Assembly (NCBI GenBank): GCA_965230415.1
Contig: CBDDKZ010000005.1
Coordinates: 1,860,001-1,924,000, forward strand
DNA length: 64,000 nt
Source: CBDDKZ01 sp965230415
GTDB taxonomy: Bacteria; Bacteroidota; Bacteroidia; Cytophagales; JAAEPT01
Direction of reading: 5' to 3'
Part shown: piece by piece, positions 1 to 8,574 of the stretch
Layout of the letters: the number at the start of each line of letters is the position of its first letter
How positions within the stretch are numbered: the first letter of the stretch is position 1
Position numbers and translations under genes: made by a program
Notes under the pieces: model-generated
What the model saw: only the letters and a program-made list of their open reading frames with translations
Told to the model about the DNA's origin: nothing
Databases searched by the model: none

Positions 1-177
1 CTGGCCATTGAATAAATCGATTTCCAATTCGTGGGGTAAGCATTTTTGAAGTGTTTCAACGTTTACCTGCCAGTGTAAGAAAATGGCTCTATTCCATTCC
101 TGGTAATAAGCCCATTTTCCTTTTGGAAGGCTCCAGGGACGGTGTGCGTTCTGAGCTAGAATGTCATTAATTTTCAT
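1..177 (-). CDS. DUF2071 (YqjF-like) protein, N-terminal part only
   Basis: Reading the minus strand from an ATG at 177 gives 59 codons that run open to the window edge, so only the N-terminus is present. The segment HRPWSLPKGKW followed by QEWNRAIFLHW and a LPHELEIDLFNG stretch is the typical opening of the DUF2071/YqjF family, whose members are about 230-250 residues and have no firmly known activity. The start lies 11 bases inside the upstream GNAT gene (stop at 167), so the two are probably co-transcribed. Family assignment rests on the pattern I recognise; function is unknown. Confidence 0.7.
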   Translation of the reverse strand, partial: MKINDILAQNAHRPWSLPKGKWAYYQEWNRAIFLHWQVNVETLQKCLPHELEIDLFNGQ

Positions 178-595
178 TCAGAAATTTTTCCATAATTATG
201 TATTCTATTCCGCCTTTTTTAAACCTTTTCGGAGTTTTGGCCATACCAAATCGTTCGTAAAAGGAAGTTTTATCGACGCGCGCGTTGCACCAAATCCTGG
301 AAATCCCTCGTTGTTCTAAATCCAGAAATAATTGACTGAGTAAGATGCTTCCATACCCGCAACCCTGGTTTTGGACCAAAGTGGCGAATTTCCTGAATTG
401 AGCTTCTCGCTCTTCGATAAATACCGAAACAATAGATACTAACTTATCATGATAAAAGAGTCCATAATGTAACCCCTCATTATCTTTAGCTAGCTTCACA
501 TAATCAATTTTTTGATCGGGCCACATCACTTCTTGTCTTATAGACCAGGTTGATTGATAGGGGATTTCCCGGATAGTAATGGCGATAGAATTCAT
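167..595 (-). CDS. GNAT-family N-acetyltransferase
   Basis: This 142-residue protein has the length and layout of a single-domain GNAT acetyltransferase, which moves an acetyl group from acetyl-CoA to an amine. The acetyl-CoA pyrophosphate loop is visible as QNQGCGYGS at about residues 75-83 (Q-x-x-G-x-G), followed by the LLSQLFLDLEQRG helix and the FYERFGM stretch usual near the C-terminus. The acceptor cannot be predicted. Its 3' end overlaps the start of the DUF2071 gene by 11 bases, which suggests translational coupling. It lies divergent from the second GNAT gene at 741 and is not closely similar to it outside the motif. Confidence 0.85.
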   Translation of the reverse strand: MNSIAITIREIPYQSTWSIRQEVMWPDQKIDYVKLAKDNEGLHYGLFYHDKLVSIVSVFIEEREAQFRKFATLVQNQGCGYGSILLSQLFLDLEQRGISRIWCNARVDKTSFYERFGMAKTPKRFKKGGIEYIIMEKFLNEN

Positions 596-740
596 ATCGT
601 TTTTATTATGAGGTCGAATTTACTAATAGGTGAATAAAAAAAGCAAATGGTAAATAGTATGCTTAAAATCATGCGCGAGATATAATTTTTATTCGTATAT
701 TCCGTTAACTTACGAGAATCACACCTAATATTATTATTAC

Positions 741-1226
741 ATGCCTGATATGATCGTACCCCTTTATGGTACAGACTTTTCCAATGAGGAGTTAAGGGGA
801 AACATAAAAATTGTGCGCGCAATGGCGCTTGATAAGCAGCGCATATTATCTTTTGTAGAATATGAGTTCAAAAATATATGTCCGGAGTGGGTATTTGAAT
901 GTGAATTGGCCTTACTAAAGCCAAACCCTTCGTGCTTTATAGCAGTGGATTCGGGTAAAATTGTGGGTTTTGCCTGTTATAATACCTCTGCTCTTGGAAT
1001 GTTTGGTCCCTTCGGTGTTAGCGAATCTTATCGTAAAAATGGACTTGGAACCTCGCTGCTGCATAAATGTCTAAATGCGATGAAGTTCGAGGGATATGCA
1101 TATGCCGTTATAGGCTGGGTCAGTTCTATCGATTATTACAAACGAGCTGTCGGAGCCTTGCCGATACCAGATTCATTTCCGGGTGTTTATCAAAGGCTTG
1201 TCAAAATAGATGATATGAGCGAGTAG
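741..1226 (+). CDS. GNAT-family N-acetyltransferase
   Basis: A 161-residue single-domain protein with GNAT features: SCFIAVDSGKIVGFACY forms strands beta2-3, and YRKNGLGTSLL around residue 95 is the acetyl-CoA binding loop (R-x-x-G-x-G). The SSIDYYKRAVGALPI stretch matches the C-terminal part of the fold. Substrate unknown. The upstream 145-base gap separates it from the divergent GNAT gene. A second in-frame ATG three codons downstream could also be the start. It converges on the ArsC-like gene 17 bases downstream; a 5-bp GATGG/CCATC hairpin lies between the two stops but has no T-tract. Confidence 0.82.
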   Translation: MPDMIVPLYGTDFSNEELRGNIKIVRAMALDKQRILSFVEYEFKNICPEWVFECELALLKPNPSCFIAVDSGKIVGFACYNTSALGMFGPFGVSESYRKNGLGTSLLHKCLNAMKFEGYAYAVIGWVSSIDYYKRAVGALPIPDSFPGVYQRLVKIDDMSE

Positions 1227-1243
1227 TGATGGTGTAAATTCCA

Positions 1244-1603
1244 TCAAGCTGCTTTCAAGGCTGTCTTTACCGCTTCAATGTTCTTCTTGGAATTGCCTAT
1301 GTATATCTGATCGTTAATAATAAAAACAGGGCGTTTCAAAAACGTATATTCTTCCAAAATATAGTTTTTGTAATCGACCTCGTCAAGCGTTTTATCTTTC
1401 AAACCCAATGATTTATATTTCATAGCAGTTCGACTGAATAACTTTTCATAGCTACCGGCCAACTGTGCCATCTTGTCAAGCTCTTCTTCTGTGATTGACT
1501 CTTCTTTTATATTCTGGAATTTGAAAGTTGTCTCATCTATGCCTAATTCTTTAATGATACGTTGGCAAGTAGAGCAAGTCTTTAAGTGGTAAATTTTGTG
1601 CAT
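1244..1603 (-). CDS. ArsC/Spx-family thioredoxin-fold protein (arsenate reductase-like)
   Basis: At 119 residues this is the usual size of the ArsC/Spx/YffB family. A C-S-T-C motif at residues 10-13 sits at the expected N-terminal position, and FLKRPVFI in the C-terminal half is the conserved R-P segment of the family. Members either reduce arsenate with glutathione or a similar thiol, or (Spx) bind RNA polymerase. The CxxC pair and genetic context (no ars genes nearby) do not decide between them; in Bacteroidota such proteins are commonly annotated only as arsenate reductase-like. It lies 22 bases upstream of the end of the serine hydrolase gene on the same strand. Confidence 0.8.
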   Translation of the reverse strand: MHKIYHLKTCSTCQRIIKELGIDETTFKFQNIKEESITEEELDKMAQLAGSYEKLFSRTAMKYKSLGLKDKTLDEVDYKNYILEEYTFLKRPVFIINDQIYIGNSKKNIEAVKTALKAA

Positions 1604-1624
1604 TAGTGTTTTTTCTTTGGTGTT

Positions 1625-2803
1625 TCAGAAAATGGATGATTCATTCAATACCGACTCTTTAGGGTAGAGTTCGTCGATACCTTCGATCATATCTTTAAGA
1701 ATGTAATGATGATTACCTGTTTTGTCTCCACGTTCATGACCCAGGCGAACCATAACGATGTTTCGGGAAGGAATAACAACAATAAATTGGCCTAATATTC
1801 CCCGGGCGTAGAAGATAAAATCATCTTCAGAATCGTCATAGATCCACCATTGATAGCCGTAATAATCACAATTATCGTTAAGGTACTCGTTCGGAGTAAC
1901 TGAGGCTACATAATAATCTTCACTTATTATTCGCTTTTCGTTCCATTTACCTTTGTGCAGATAAAGTTTACCCAAGCGAGCAAATTCACGAGCACTGGTA
2001 TTAATACAGCAGAAGGCTTTTTCATGACCATCCTGATGATCCAGGCTCCAAAGGGCGTCTTTTTCAAAGCCCATAGGCTCCCAAAGTTTTTCCTGAGCAT
2101 ATTGGGAAACCGACATTCCCGTAGCAGCCTCCAGTACAAAACTTAATATTTGTGTGTCCCCACTTCGATAGGTGAAATGCTTTCCGGGAATTTCTTCTAC
2201 CTCCAATCTGGCAATAAGTGCTTCAAGGTCGGTACCATAATAAGCTTCTGTGGTTATAGAAAAGGCGCCTGAGTAACTTTCGTCCCAATTAAGACCCGAA
2301 CTCATCATGAGTAAGTGTTTTAGGGTAATCTTCTTTTTAGCACCATCCTTAAATGTCGTCAGGTAATTGCCGACGGGTTCATCAACACTTTTTATTTTTC
2401 CTTCAAATAGCGCAACTCCTATTAACGTACTTATAAAACTCTTCGCCATTGAAAACGATCCGGAGATCGAAGAGGTATCGTATTCTTCCCAATACTTTTC
2501 ATACACCAGTGTATCGTCTTTGATGATCAAAAATGCTGTTGTCTTGAGTTCTTCCAGGCCAGACATTAGATTTAAGGGCAGTTGAGTTTCATTATAATCC
2601 GGTGCCACAGGCCAGGGTTGTTTATTGGTACTGGCGTTGATCGTCCTGTTTTCAAACTTTTCGTAATCGTCGATGTTTGCGAAGTTATACCAGACTGCCT
2701 TATACAGGTAGGTGTTGTTAGTAGTTAGCACTAAAACCTGACTGATAACTATTAATAAAATGAAGATTTTAAGTAAAAGAAATCGCCTGAAGAATCTTTT
2801 CAT
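1625..2803 (-). CDS. Membrane-anchored serine hydrolase, beta-lactamase class C fold
   Basis: The 392-residue product starts with a basic stretch and a hydrophobic segment (about residues 8-27) that looks like a signal anchor. The catalytic S-M-A-K tetrad (Ser118, Lys121) and a Y-R-S motif at Tyr212 are the SxxK and YxN/S signatures of the class C beta-lactamase / 6-aminohexanoate-dimer hydrolase family. Many such proteins are esterases or peptidases rather than antibiotic-degrading enzymes, and there is no ampR-like regulator nearby, so I would not call it a resistance gene. It starts 3 bases after the end of the large outer-membrane protein gene at 2807, so the two are very likely one transcript. 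Confidence 0.85.
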   Translation of the reverse strand: MKRFFRRFLLLKIFILLIVISQVLVLTTNNTYLYKAVWYNFANIDDYEKFENRTINASTNKQPWPVAPDYNETQLPLNLMSGLEELKTTAFLIIKDDTLVYEKYWEEYDTSSISGSFSMAKSFISTLIGVALFEGKIKSVDEPVGNYLTTFKDGAKKKITLKHLLMMSSGLNWDESYSGAFSITTEAYYGTDLEALIARLEVEEIPGKHFTYRSGDTQILSFVLEAATGMSVSQYAQEKLWEPMGFEKDALWSLDHQDGHEKAFCCINTSAREFARLGKLYLHKGKWNEKRIISEDYYVASVTPNEYLNDNCDYYGYQWWIYDDSEDDFIFYARGILGQFIVVIPSRNIVMVRLGHERGDKTGNHHYILKDMIEGIDELYPKESVLNESSIF

Positions 2804-2806
2804 CTA

Positions 2807-5800
2807 TCAAAAATCGTAACCCATGGAAATAATTAATGCCGGCGGACGTGTCACTCCGTTTTCGACCGCCCAAGCCACATCAAATTTAAGGTAATAATTG
2901 AAAATAAATGAACGAAATCCAAATCCATAACTGTACAAGAATGGATTTTCGTAATTAACAGCTTTTATAGTGAAGTTTCTACTTTTTATCTGTTGTGTAT
3001 TTATGTTATTGTCCTGACCAAATGGAGATCTTCCCTCCCAGGCCGACCCGGAGTCATAGAACGCGACAGCCTGAAGGTTTCGTAAAAAGCTCGATCCACT
3101 GGACTTCTTAACCAGAAATCGTGTAATCGGCAACCTCAACTCCAAATTAAAGATTAGGTAGTTGTTTCCTGCAAGGGAATTATAATTGAATCCTCTGATG
3201 TTTGTCACCATTTCTGTGAATAAGAGATTACTATTATTGGTCCAGCGATCAATATGCAATGGGCTATTTGCATCTACAGGTTCAGTTCCGGGAAACACCC
3301 AATTGTCCGTGCCACCTAGTAGGAAGTATTGTTTGTTCTTACCAAAATAAGTACCGAATGCGCCGCGACTGGCCAGCGTAAACCCTTTGAGTATTGGTAT
3401 GTAATTGCGTATGTCCAGGTTAAAGCGTGTGAAACTACCCTGGTCATCACTCATATTCAGGTAATTTTTGAGGCTTGCTTTTATGCGATGGCCTTCAAGC
3501 ATATTCATGCCATGTTCTAGTGTATTGTCGAATACGAATTCAGCCTTATAACCTATATATTGTTTTCTAATATCCTCCTGGAATATATCATTGAAGTTGG
3601 TATAGTTCGTCGAAGAACTGTGTCCGCCTATTTCTATGCGTGCAGTATTCGAAAAGGGGTGAGACAACATCGATTCGATGGTGTGCAGGGTATGACGTTG
3701 TATGGAATTGTTTAGAAAAAGAAATACACTCGTTTTTTCATAACTAATCTTGAAGTCATTACGCCGTTTTAGGTAGAGGTATTCACCATACATACGACTT
3801 GTCTTAAGGTCGGTAATGGTATAAATGTTGGCATTTAATTTATGGTCGCCAAACATTTCAGAAGAAGCTATTTCAAATAAGCCTCCCAAACCTGTTACGA
3901 GTGGATTTATGGGTTGAAAGGACAAGGCAGATACCACATAGTCCGCACCGAAAAGCGGGCTGTAGGGGTATGGTCCCTTAATTCTTTGTTTCTTCTTTTT
4001 TTGCAATAACTCTTCTAATTCTTCTTGCTTTTTTCTGTGCGATTCAAATACAAATTCATCAATATCCAGGCTATGAATACTTCCGTCAACATCACTGGTG
4101 TCAAAGTATGCTGGTTGTGGCTGCTCTTCACGCACCTCTTTTAATTCTGGAATAATTTCGTACTTACTGATGTTTATTTCTTCATCTAAGAAGGCATATT
4201 GCTTACCTACTGAGCCCGCTGTGAAAGCGATTTTAGTCTGTCTGGGGTCAATAGAAAAATGTTTAATGTTCTGGTTATAATTGCTAATCCTGTATTCTTT
4301 ATCCTTTGTAAGATTATAGCGGTGAACATGACGCATGGAACCTGCTTCGCTAATGAAATAGACATTTTCATTATCAACAAATTGTGGTAAAAAGGCCTTT
4401 GGACTTTCTATCTTCAGTTTTTCCAATACATATTCCTTGTATTGCTTATGACCCGTTTCTAAAAGGTAAAGTTTGTATTTATTACCTATCTCGTCGTAAG
4501 TGCCAAAGTCTCTTATAGTATCTGATACGCGGTTTGAACTGAATACAATGTTTTTGGAGTTGGGTAAGTAACTGGCATCCAAATCGTCATAAAGGTCATT
4601 GGTAATTTGTTGCGCAATATCTTTCTTATAGTGATAAACAAAAATGTCGGAACGCCCATCCCTGCTGGCGCTTAATACTATTTCGTCTGTAATATCGGAG
4701 TAATCCAAATGTGTGATCGATTCGAATGTTACAAACAGCTTTTTTTCCTTTTTCCCGCCATTTACGTTTTTAGTGACCATATATGGACGCCCTTTTCTGT
4801 AATAAAGTACCGAAAGTTCATTGCTTTTTCGCCATGCGAGCAATGGTACTTGCTTATTTTGTTCCTGGTTGATTATTCGTCTGCCGCCATGAAAAAAGCG
4901 CTTTCTTTTTCCTTTTATGAGGTCATAGAGATAAATCGTGAATATTCCCCTGTAATTTTCAGAGTACGCAAGAATAGTTGAGTCCTGATTAAAAGCAATT
5001 TGATTGTATTGAAATTTTTTGCGGTTAAAACGTCGCAGGCGCTTCAGTTCCTTGATTTTGTCCTGATCTCCAAGCTCGTCACTTAAGGTATTTTTGTAAT
5101 AATTACGCCACTCTTTTAAAAAATCCTGATAGGTTAATCCGAGAGAGTTAGATATACTTACTTCTTCATTATGTGTAATACGAGTCAAAGCCAGTATACT
5201 GGCAATACTCTGTTGGCCATGAACCGCACTAATATAATGCCATACCGATTGACCTACTATGGCAGCATCTTCACCTTCAAATTTATCGGGACTACTATTT
5301 TTCTTTAATATGACACTGCGTGCAGCATCATGCATTTCAGGTGACCAGCCTTGAGCTATGTATCTGCTTATTCCCGGAATAAACCAATCCGGTAAGTTTA
5401 ACAAGTAGGAATTTTGTACCATATCCTTAAAATTCCCGCCAAACATCATCAAATTAATAAATAACTCCGTTGCTTCTTCTGTTAATTTCTCACGGAATTC
5501 TATCTGATTATCTGTAAAAGCTACTTCCAGTTTTGACTTAATGAGGTCTGTTTCCCCACCCGCGTAAACTTTGTTATTGAGTCCAATATTACTTTGCTGC
5601 AAATCGGTAACGGAATTATAAATTATCACCGTTATTTTGGATGGCGGGTAATAACCAATTTGTTCAGTTATCTTCTCAAAATCTTCTTCAAGATACCTCG
5701 CTGCATTATGAGCCAGGCGATTTCCACCGTAGTAATAATAGATGCGAAAATTAGCTGTTTGTAAAAACTTCCAATCATATTTTTTGTACTGCACCCTGTT

Positions 5801-5899
5801 TTTCCCAAAAGTACTTTGAGAAAGCTGAGCATTAGCAGAAAAACAAGCGAGCATACCAATGAAGATCGCGAGTGAATATGTGGAGATAGCTTTTTTCAA
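2807..5899 (-). CDS. Large outer-membrane protein: peptidase-MA-like region, beta-propeller, beta-barrel
   Basis: The 1030-residue product has a signal peptide ending near ANAQ (residues 22-25). Residues about 50-270 resemble the peptidase-MA region (NFRIYYYYGG, ITVIIYNS, DWFIPGISRYIAQGW), but the HExxH zinc site is not there: the corresponding helix reads TEEATELFINLM. Residues about 290-620 carry TolB/PD40-like propeller repeats (IVFSSNR, DEIVLSASRDGRSDIFVY). A charged, glutamate-rich linker follows and the last ~330 residues form a D15/BamA-like beta-barrel ending in a final Phe. The protein is therefore probably an outer-membrane barrel with a large periplasmic or surface part. The role is unknown; a catalytic function is unlikely given the lost zinc ligands. 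Confidence 0.75.
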   Translation of the reverse strand: MKKAISTYSLAIFIGMLACFSANAQLSQSTFGKNRVQYKKYDWKFLQTANFRIYYYYGGNRLAHNAARYLEEDFEKITEQIGYYPPSKITVIIYNSVTDLQQSNIGLNNKVYAGGETDLIKSKLEVAFTDNQIEFREKLTEEATELFINLMMFGGNFKDMVQNSYLLNLPDWFIPGISRYIAQGWSPEMHDAARSVILKKNSSPDKFEGEDAAIVGQSVWHYISAVHGQQSIASILALTRITHNEEVSISNSLGLTYQDFLKEWRNYYKNTLSDELGDQDKIKELKRLRRFNRKKFQYNQIAFNQDSTILAYSENYRGIFTIYLYDLIKGKRKRFFHGGRRIINQEQNKQVPLLAWRKSNELSVLYYRKGRPYMVTKNVNGGKKEKKLFVTFESITHLDYSDITDEIVLSASRDGRSDIFVYHYKKDIAQQITNDLYDDLDASYLPNSKNIVFSSNRVSDTIRDFGTYDEIGNKYKLYLLETGHKQYKEYVLEKLKIESPKAFLPQFVDNENVYFISEAGSMRHVHRYNLTKDKEYRISNYNQNIKHFSIDPRQTKIAFTAGSVGKQYAFLDEEINISKYEIIPELKEVREEQPQPAYFDTSDVDGSIHSLDIDEFVFESHRKKQEELEELLQKKKKQRIKGPYPYSPLFGADYVVSALSFQPINPLVTGLGGLFEIASSEMFGDHKLNANIYTITDLKTSRMYGEYLYLKRRNDFKISYEKTSVFLFLNNSIQRHTLHTIESMLSHPFSNTARIEIGGHSSSTNYTNFNDIFQEDIRKQYIGYKAEFVFDNTLEHGMNMLEGHRIKASLKNYLNMSDDQGSFTRFNLDIRNYIPILKGFTLASRGAFGTYFGKNKQYFLLGGTDNWVFPGTEPVDANSPLHIDRWTNNSNLLFTEMVTNIRGFNYNSLAGNNYLIFNLELRLPITRFLVKKSSGSSFLRNLQAVAFYDSGSAWEGRSPFGQDNNINTQQIKSRNFTIKAVNYENPFLYSYGFGFRSFIFNYYLKFDVAWAVENGVTRPPALIISMGYDF

Positions 5900-5929
5900 T
5901 CTGTTATTGGTCCCTATAATTAAAGGTAA

Positions 5930-6985
5930 TTATGAATATAACGAATAGTATCGACTTATATTGGCAGAAACTTCCAAATCTTCCTTTCCTTCCACCCAAT
6001 TTATATATTGATTGGCAAAAAACGGCGCGAGCGATACACCTTTTGTACCCAAGCCGTTAAATATGTGGCAATTGTCGTATTCCGGATGTTTACCAATAAA
6101 AGGTCTTCTATCCCTCACCGTAGGACGTATACCTGCCAATTGTTTGCTAATCTGATACGGTATCAGCAGCATTTGGTCTAGTTTTTCTTTCATTACTTTA
6201 TACATTTTTTCTGTAGGTTCTTTACTAAGCACATGATCGAATGTAGACCCTGTCAAATAGTTACCATTGGGTAAAGGAAGAATAAACTGACCTTTGTTTA
6301 TTATCCGTTTTCCTAAATCTGCTTTAGTCTGTATTTCAAGCATTTCGCCTCTGGTGACTTTAAACGGTAACCAACTAAAGTAAGGATTATGTGTCGCATT
6401 CCAGCCTTCGCAAAAAAGCAGATTTTTAGCCTTAAGGCCCTCGCCAATTTCAATCACATCTCCTTGTTTTATTTGTCCGTAGTCAACTTTTCTTTCAAAG
6501 TAACATCGTTTTTCGATAAAGAAGTTCTTCAGTACTTCCAAAAAAATAGTCGTTTTTACATGGCCGCCACCTACAAATTCCATGGAGCCGTGTTCCATGT
6601 TCACCTTGTTTTCAAGGTAATTATGATCGAAGTCAGTGCTAAGATATGCACTGAAAACCGGATCATCGGTAAGGGCACAGATATCGTTCTGATATTCTAT
6701 ACTCGGAAAAAGTTTGACGATACTATCTATTGTTAAGAATGATGCGTTTAACTCGACTTCAATTTCCCGGTAATACTTCTTGGCAAAAGGAAAAAGGTCG
6801 TCTGCCAACCACGTTTTCACAATTCTTTTTCCCGTTAGCGGGTTGAAAATTCCTGCGGCAATTTTTGAAGATGAATTAAGCTCTTCTTCATTTACAATGG
6901 CAATATTGTAGCCACGTTTTATAAGCTGGTGTCCGAGCACTGAACCTGCTATTCCTTGTCCAACAATGAGGAAGTCATATATCAT
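5930..6985 (-). CDS. FAD-dependent oxidoreductase of the DAO (D-amino-acid oxidase) family
   Basis: A 351-residue protein opening with the FAD-binding dinucleotide fold (IVGQGIAGSVLG, residues 7-18) and with the NSSSKIAAGIFNPLTG stretch characteristic of DAO-family enzymes. Near the C-terminus GIRPTVRDRRPFIG and FNGLGTKGV match the second FAD contact region. Relatives oxidise glycine or other amines, or form the C-terminal half of MnmC; this one stands alone without a methyltransferase domain. It lies 30 bases upstream of the outer-membrane protein gene on the same strand and is divergent from the MBL hydrolase gene at 7115. Substrate not predictable. Confidence 0.82.
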   Translation of the reverse strand: MIYDFLIVGQGIAGSVLGHQLIKRGYNIAIVNEEELNSSSKIAAGIFNPLTGKRIVKTWLADDLFPFAKKYYREIEVELNASFLTIDSIVKLFPSIEYQNDICALTDDPVFSAYLSTDFDHNYLENKVNMEHGSMEFVGGGHVKTTIFLEVLKNFFIEKRCYFERKVDYGQIKQGDVIEIGEGLKAKNLLFCEGWNATHNPYFSWLPFKVTRGEMLEIQTKADLGKRIINKGQFILPLPNGNYLTGSTFDHVLSKEPTEKMYKVMKEKLDQMLLIPYQISKQLAGIRPTVRDRRPFIGKHPEYDNCHIFNGLGTKGVSLAPFFANQYINWVEGKEDLEVSANISRYYSLYS

Positions 6986-7114
6986 TTATAAGGTGTTTTG
7001 AACTTTTTAAGGATTTTTATAGCTTAACTATAACGAAAAGCCTTTGTTTTAAAGGCCAGAACACAAAATTCGCTAAATTAATGGTATCTTTACCAATTAA
7101 TAACATATTTAATT

Positions 7115-7759
7115 ATGATTAAAATCCAGCAATTTACCTTCAACCCCTTGCAGGAAAGCACATATGTACTATATGATGAGACTAAAGAAGCAGTAATCAT
7201 AGACCCAGGGTGTTATGAAAAACATGAACAAGAGGAACTGGCTTCGTTTATAGCATCAAAGGAATTAAAGGTGGTTCGACTACTAAATACACATTGTCAT
7301 GTCGATCATGTGCTGGGTAATGCTTTTGTACATAGAACGTACGAGGTGAAATTGGAAATCCCGAAGCAGGAGGAAGCCGTTTTAAGATCCGTACCCACCA
7401 TGGCACAGATTTATGGCTTTCCGGCTTATGATCCTATCGAGGCCGAAGTTTTTTTAACCGAAGATGATACCATAACATTTGGAAATTCGGAGCTGGAGAT
7501 TTTGTTCGTTCCGGGGCATTCGCCGGGACACCTGGCCTTTGTCAATAAAAAACAATTGCTCTGTATGGGAGGTGACGTGCTATTTCGTATGAGTATAGGA
7601 CGTCACGACTTGCCAGGAGGAGATTATGACAGTCTCATAGACAGTATTCATACTAAACTTTTTGAATTAGATGATGACACGGTAGTATATCCCGGCCATG
7701 GAGAAGAGACTACGATTGGCTTCGAGAAGTTAAACAACCCTTTTTGTACGATCGCTTAA
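7115..7759 (+). CDS. MBL-fold metallo-hydrolase, glyoxalase II-like
   Basis: The 214-residue protein carries the full metal site of the metallo-beta-lactamase superfamily: THCHVDH (His60, His62, Asp64, His65), the VPGHSPGH motif around residue 140, GGDVLF near 160 and YPGHGEET near 195. This set and the short length match the soluble hydroxyacylglutathione hydrolase-like group (GloB2/YcbL type), which cleaves thioesters and needs two metal ions. The true substrate is uncertain. It leads a plus-strand run with pssA, with only 3 bases between stop and next start, so the pair is surely co-transcribed. Confidence 0.87.
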   Translation: MIKIQQFTFNPLQESTYVLYDETKEAVIIDPGCYEKHEQEELASFIASKELKVVRLLNTHCHVDHVLGNAFVHRTYEVKLEIPKQEEAVLRSVPTMAQIYGFPAYDPIEAEVFLTEDDTITFGNSELEILFVPGHSPGHLAFVNKKQLLCMGGDVLFRMSIGRHDLPGGDYDSLIDSIHTKLFELDDDTVVYPGHGEETTIGFEKLNNPFCTIA

Positions 7760-7762
7760 ATC

Positions 7763-8482
7763 ATGAAAAAAGAAATTCCAAATTTGCTTACGCTGGCAAA
7801 TCTTGCCTGTGGTATGATGGGTATTTATGCCGTTTTTAATTCGGATTTGGAAAAGGCAACGTATTTTATCGTACCCGCTCTTATTTTCGATTTTTTAGAT
7901 GGCTTTGTTGCGCGGCTTCTGAAAGTGAGCTCACCCCTTGGTAAAGAGTTGGATTCATTGGCCGATATGGTCACTTTTGGTGCTTTACCAGGCTTTATCA
8001 TGTTTCAGTTATTAGCACAGGCTTCATGCGATCCGAAAGTATGTACCGGACTAATAAGCAATCAATATTTCCCCTATCTCGGGTTTTTAATTACACTGTT
8101 TTCGGCATACCGCCTTGCAAAGTTTAATATAGATACCCGCCAAAGCGATACTTTTATTGGATTGCCTACACCGGCAAATACTATTGTAATCGCTTCACTA
8201 CCGTTAATTGCCAGTTATCAGCCACAACTTTGGCAGTACATAAATCATCCAAAGGTCTTAGCTGTCATTTGCCTGGTATTTAGCTATCTGCTCGTAGCTG
8301 AATTGCCTCTTATTGCACTGAAATTCAAAAATTTTGGTTTAAAAGAAAATATCTATAGGTATAGTGTCGTTATTGCTAGTGTATTGTCGATACTTTTATT
8401 TGGTGTTGCGGGTTTACCCTTAAGCATTATACTGTATATAATTATAGCTATACTTCAAAATTTTGCTACTAAACGAAGTTAA
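7763..8482 (+). CDS. pssA: CDP-diacylglycerol--serine O-phosphatidyltransferase
   Basis: This 239-residue integral membrane enzyme makes phosphatidylserine from CDP-diacylglycerol and L-serine, the first step to phosphatidylethanolamine. The CDP-alcohol phosphatidyltransferase signature is complete: D46-G47-x2-A50-R51-x8-G60-x3-D64-x3-D68. The N-terminal IPNLLTLANLACGMMG segment and several hydrophobic spans are as in the bacterial type II PssA family, whose length it matches. It sits directly behind the MBL hydrolase and 92 bases ahead of the preferred porU start. Confidence 0.92.
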   Translation: MKKEIPNLLTLANLACGMMGIYAVFNSDLEKATYFIVPALIFDFLDGFVARLLKVSSPLGKELDSLADMVTFGALPGFIMFQLLAQASCDPKVCTGLISNQYFPYLGFLITLFSAYRLAKFNIDTRQSDTFIGLPTPANTIVIASLPLIASYQPQLWQYINHPKVLAVICLVFSYLLVAELPLIALKFKNFGLKENIYRYSVVIASVLSILLFGVAGLPLSIILYIIIAILQNFATKRS

Positions 8483-8574
8483 TATAATTGGTTTCTAAGA
8501 AGTATCTTATACAAAAACTTAGTTCTGTCTCAATTAGGACAGATATTGTTAAGAATAAATGGCATTTTCGGAAT

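Noticed and set aside
592..822. Minus-strand open frame of 76 codons between the two GNAT genes
   Set aside because: Overlaps the start of the plus-strand GNAT, has a composition unlike a protein and no family features.
1228..1245. GATGG/CCATC hairpin between the convergent GNAT and ArsC-like genes
   Set aside because: Five-bp stem with no T-tract on either strand.
1244..1603. Arsenic-resistance locus
   Set aside because: No arsR, arsB or arsM near; the ArsC-like protein belongs to a family with Spx/YffB members of other roles.
1625..2803. Beta-lactamase resistance gene
   Set aside because: SxxK and YxS motifs define the fold only; length, membrane anchor and context fit a general serine hydrolase.
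7040..7056. GCCTTT-GTTTT-AAAGGC hairpin between the FAD oxidoreductase and MBL genes
   Set aside because: Six-bp stem without a T-run in a divergent promoter region; not a terminator and too little for an operator claim.
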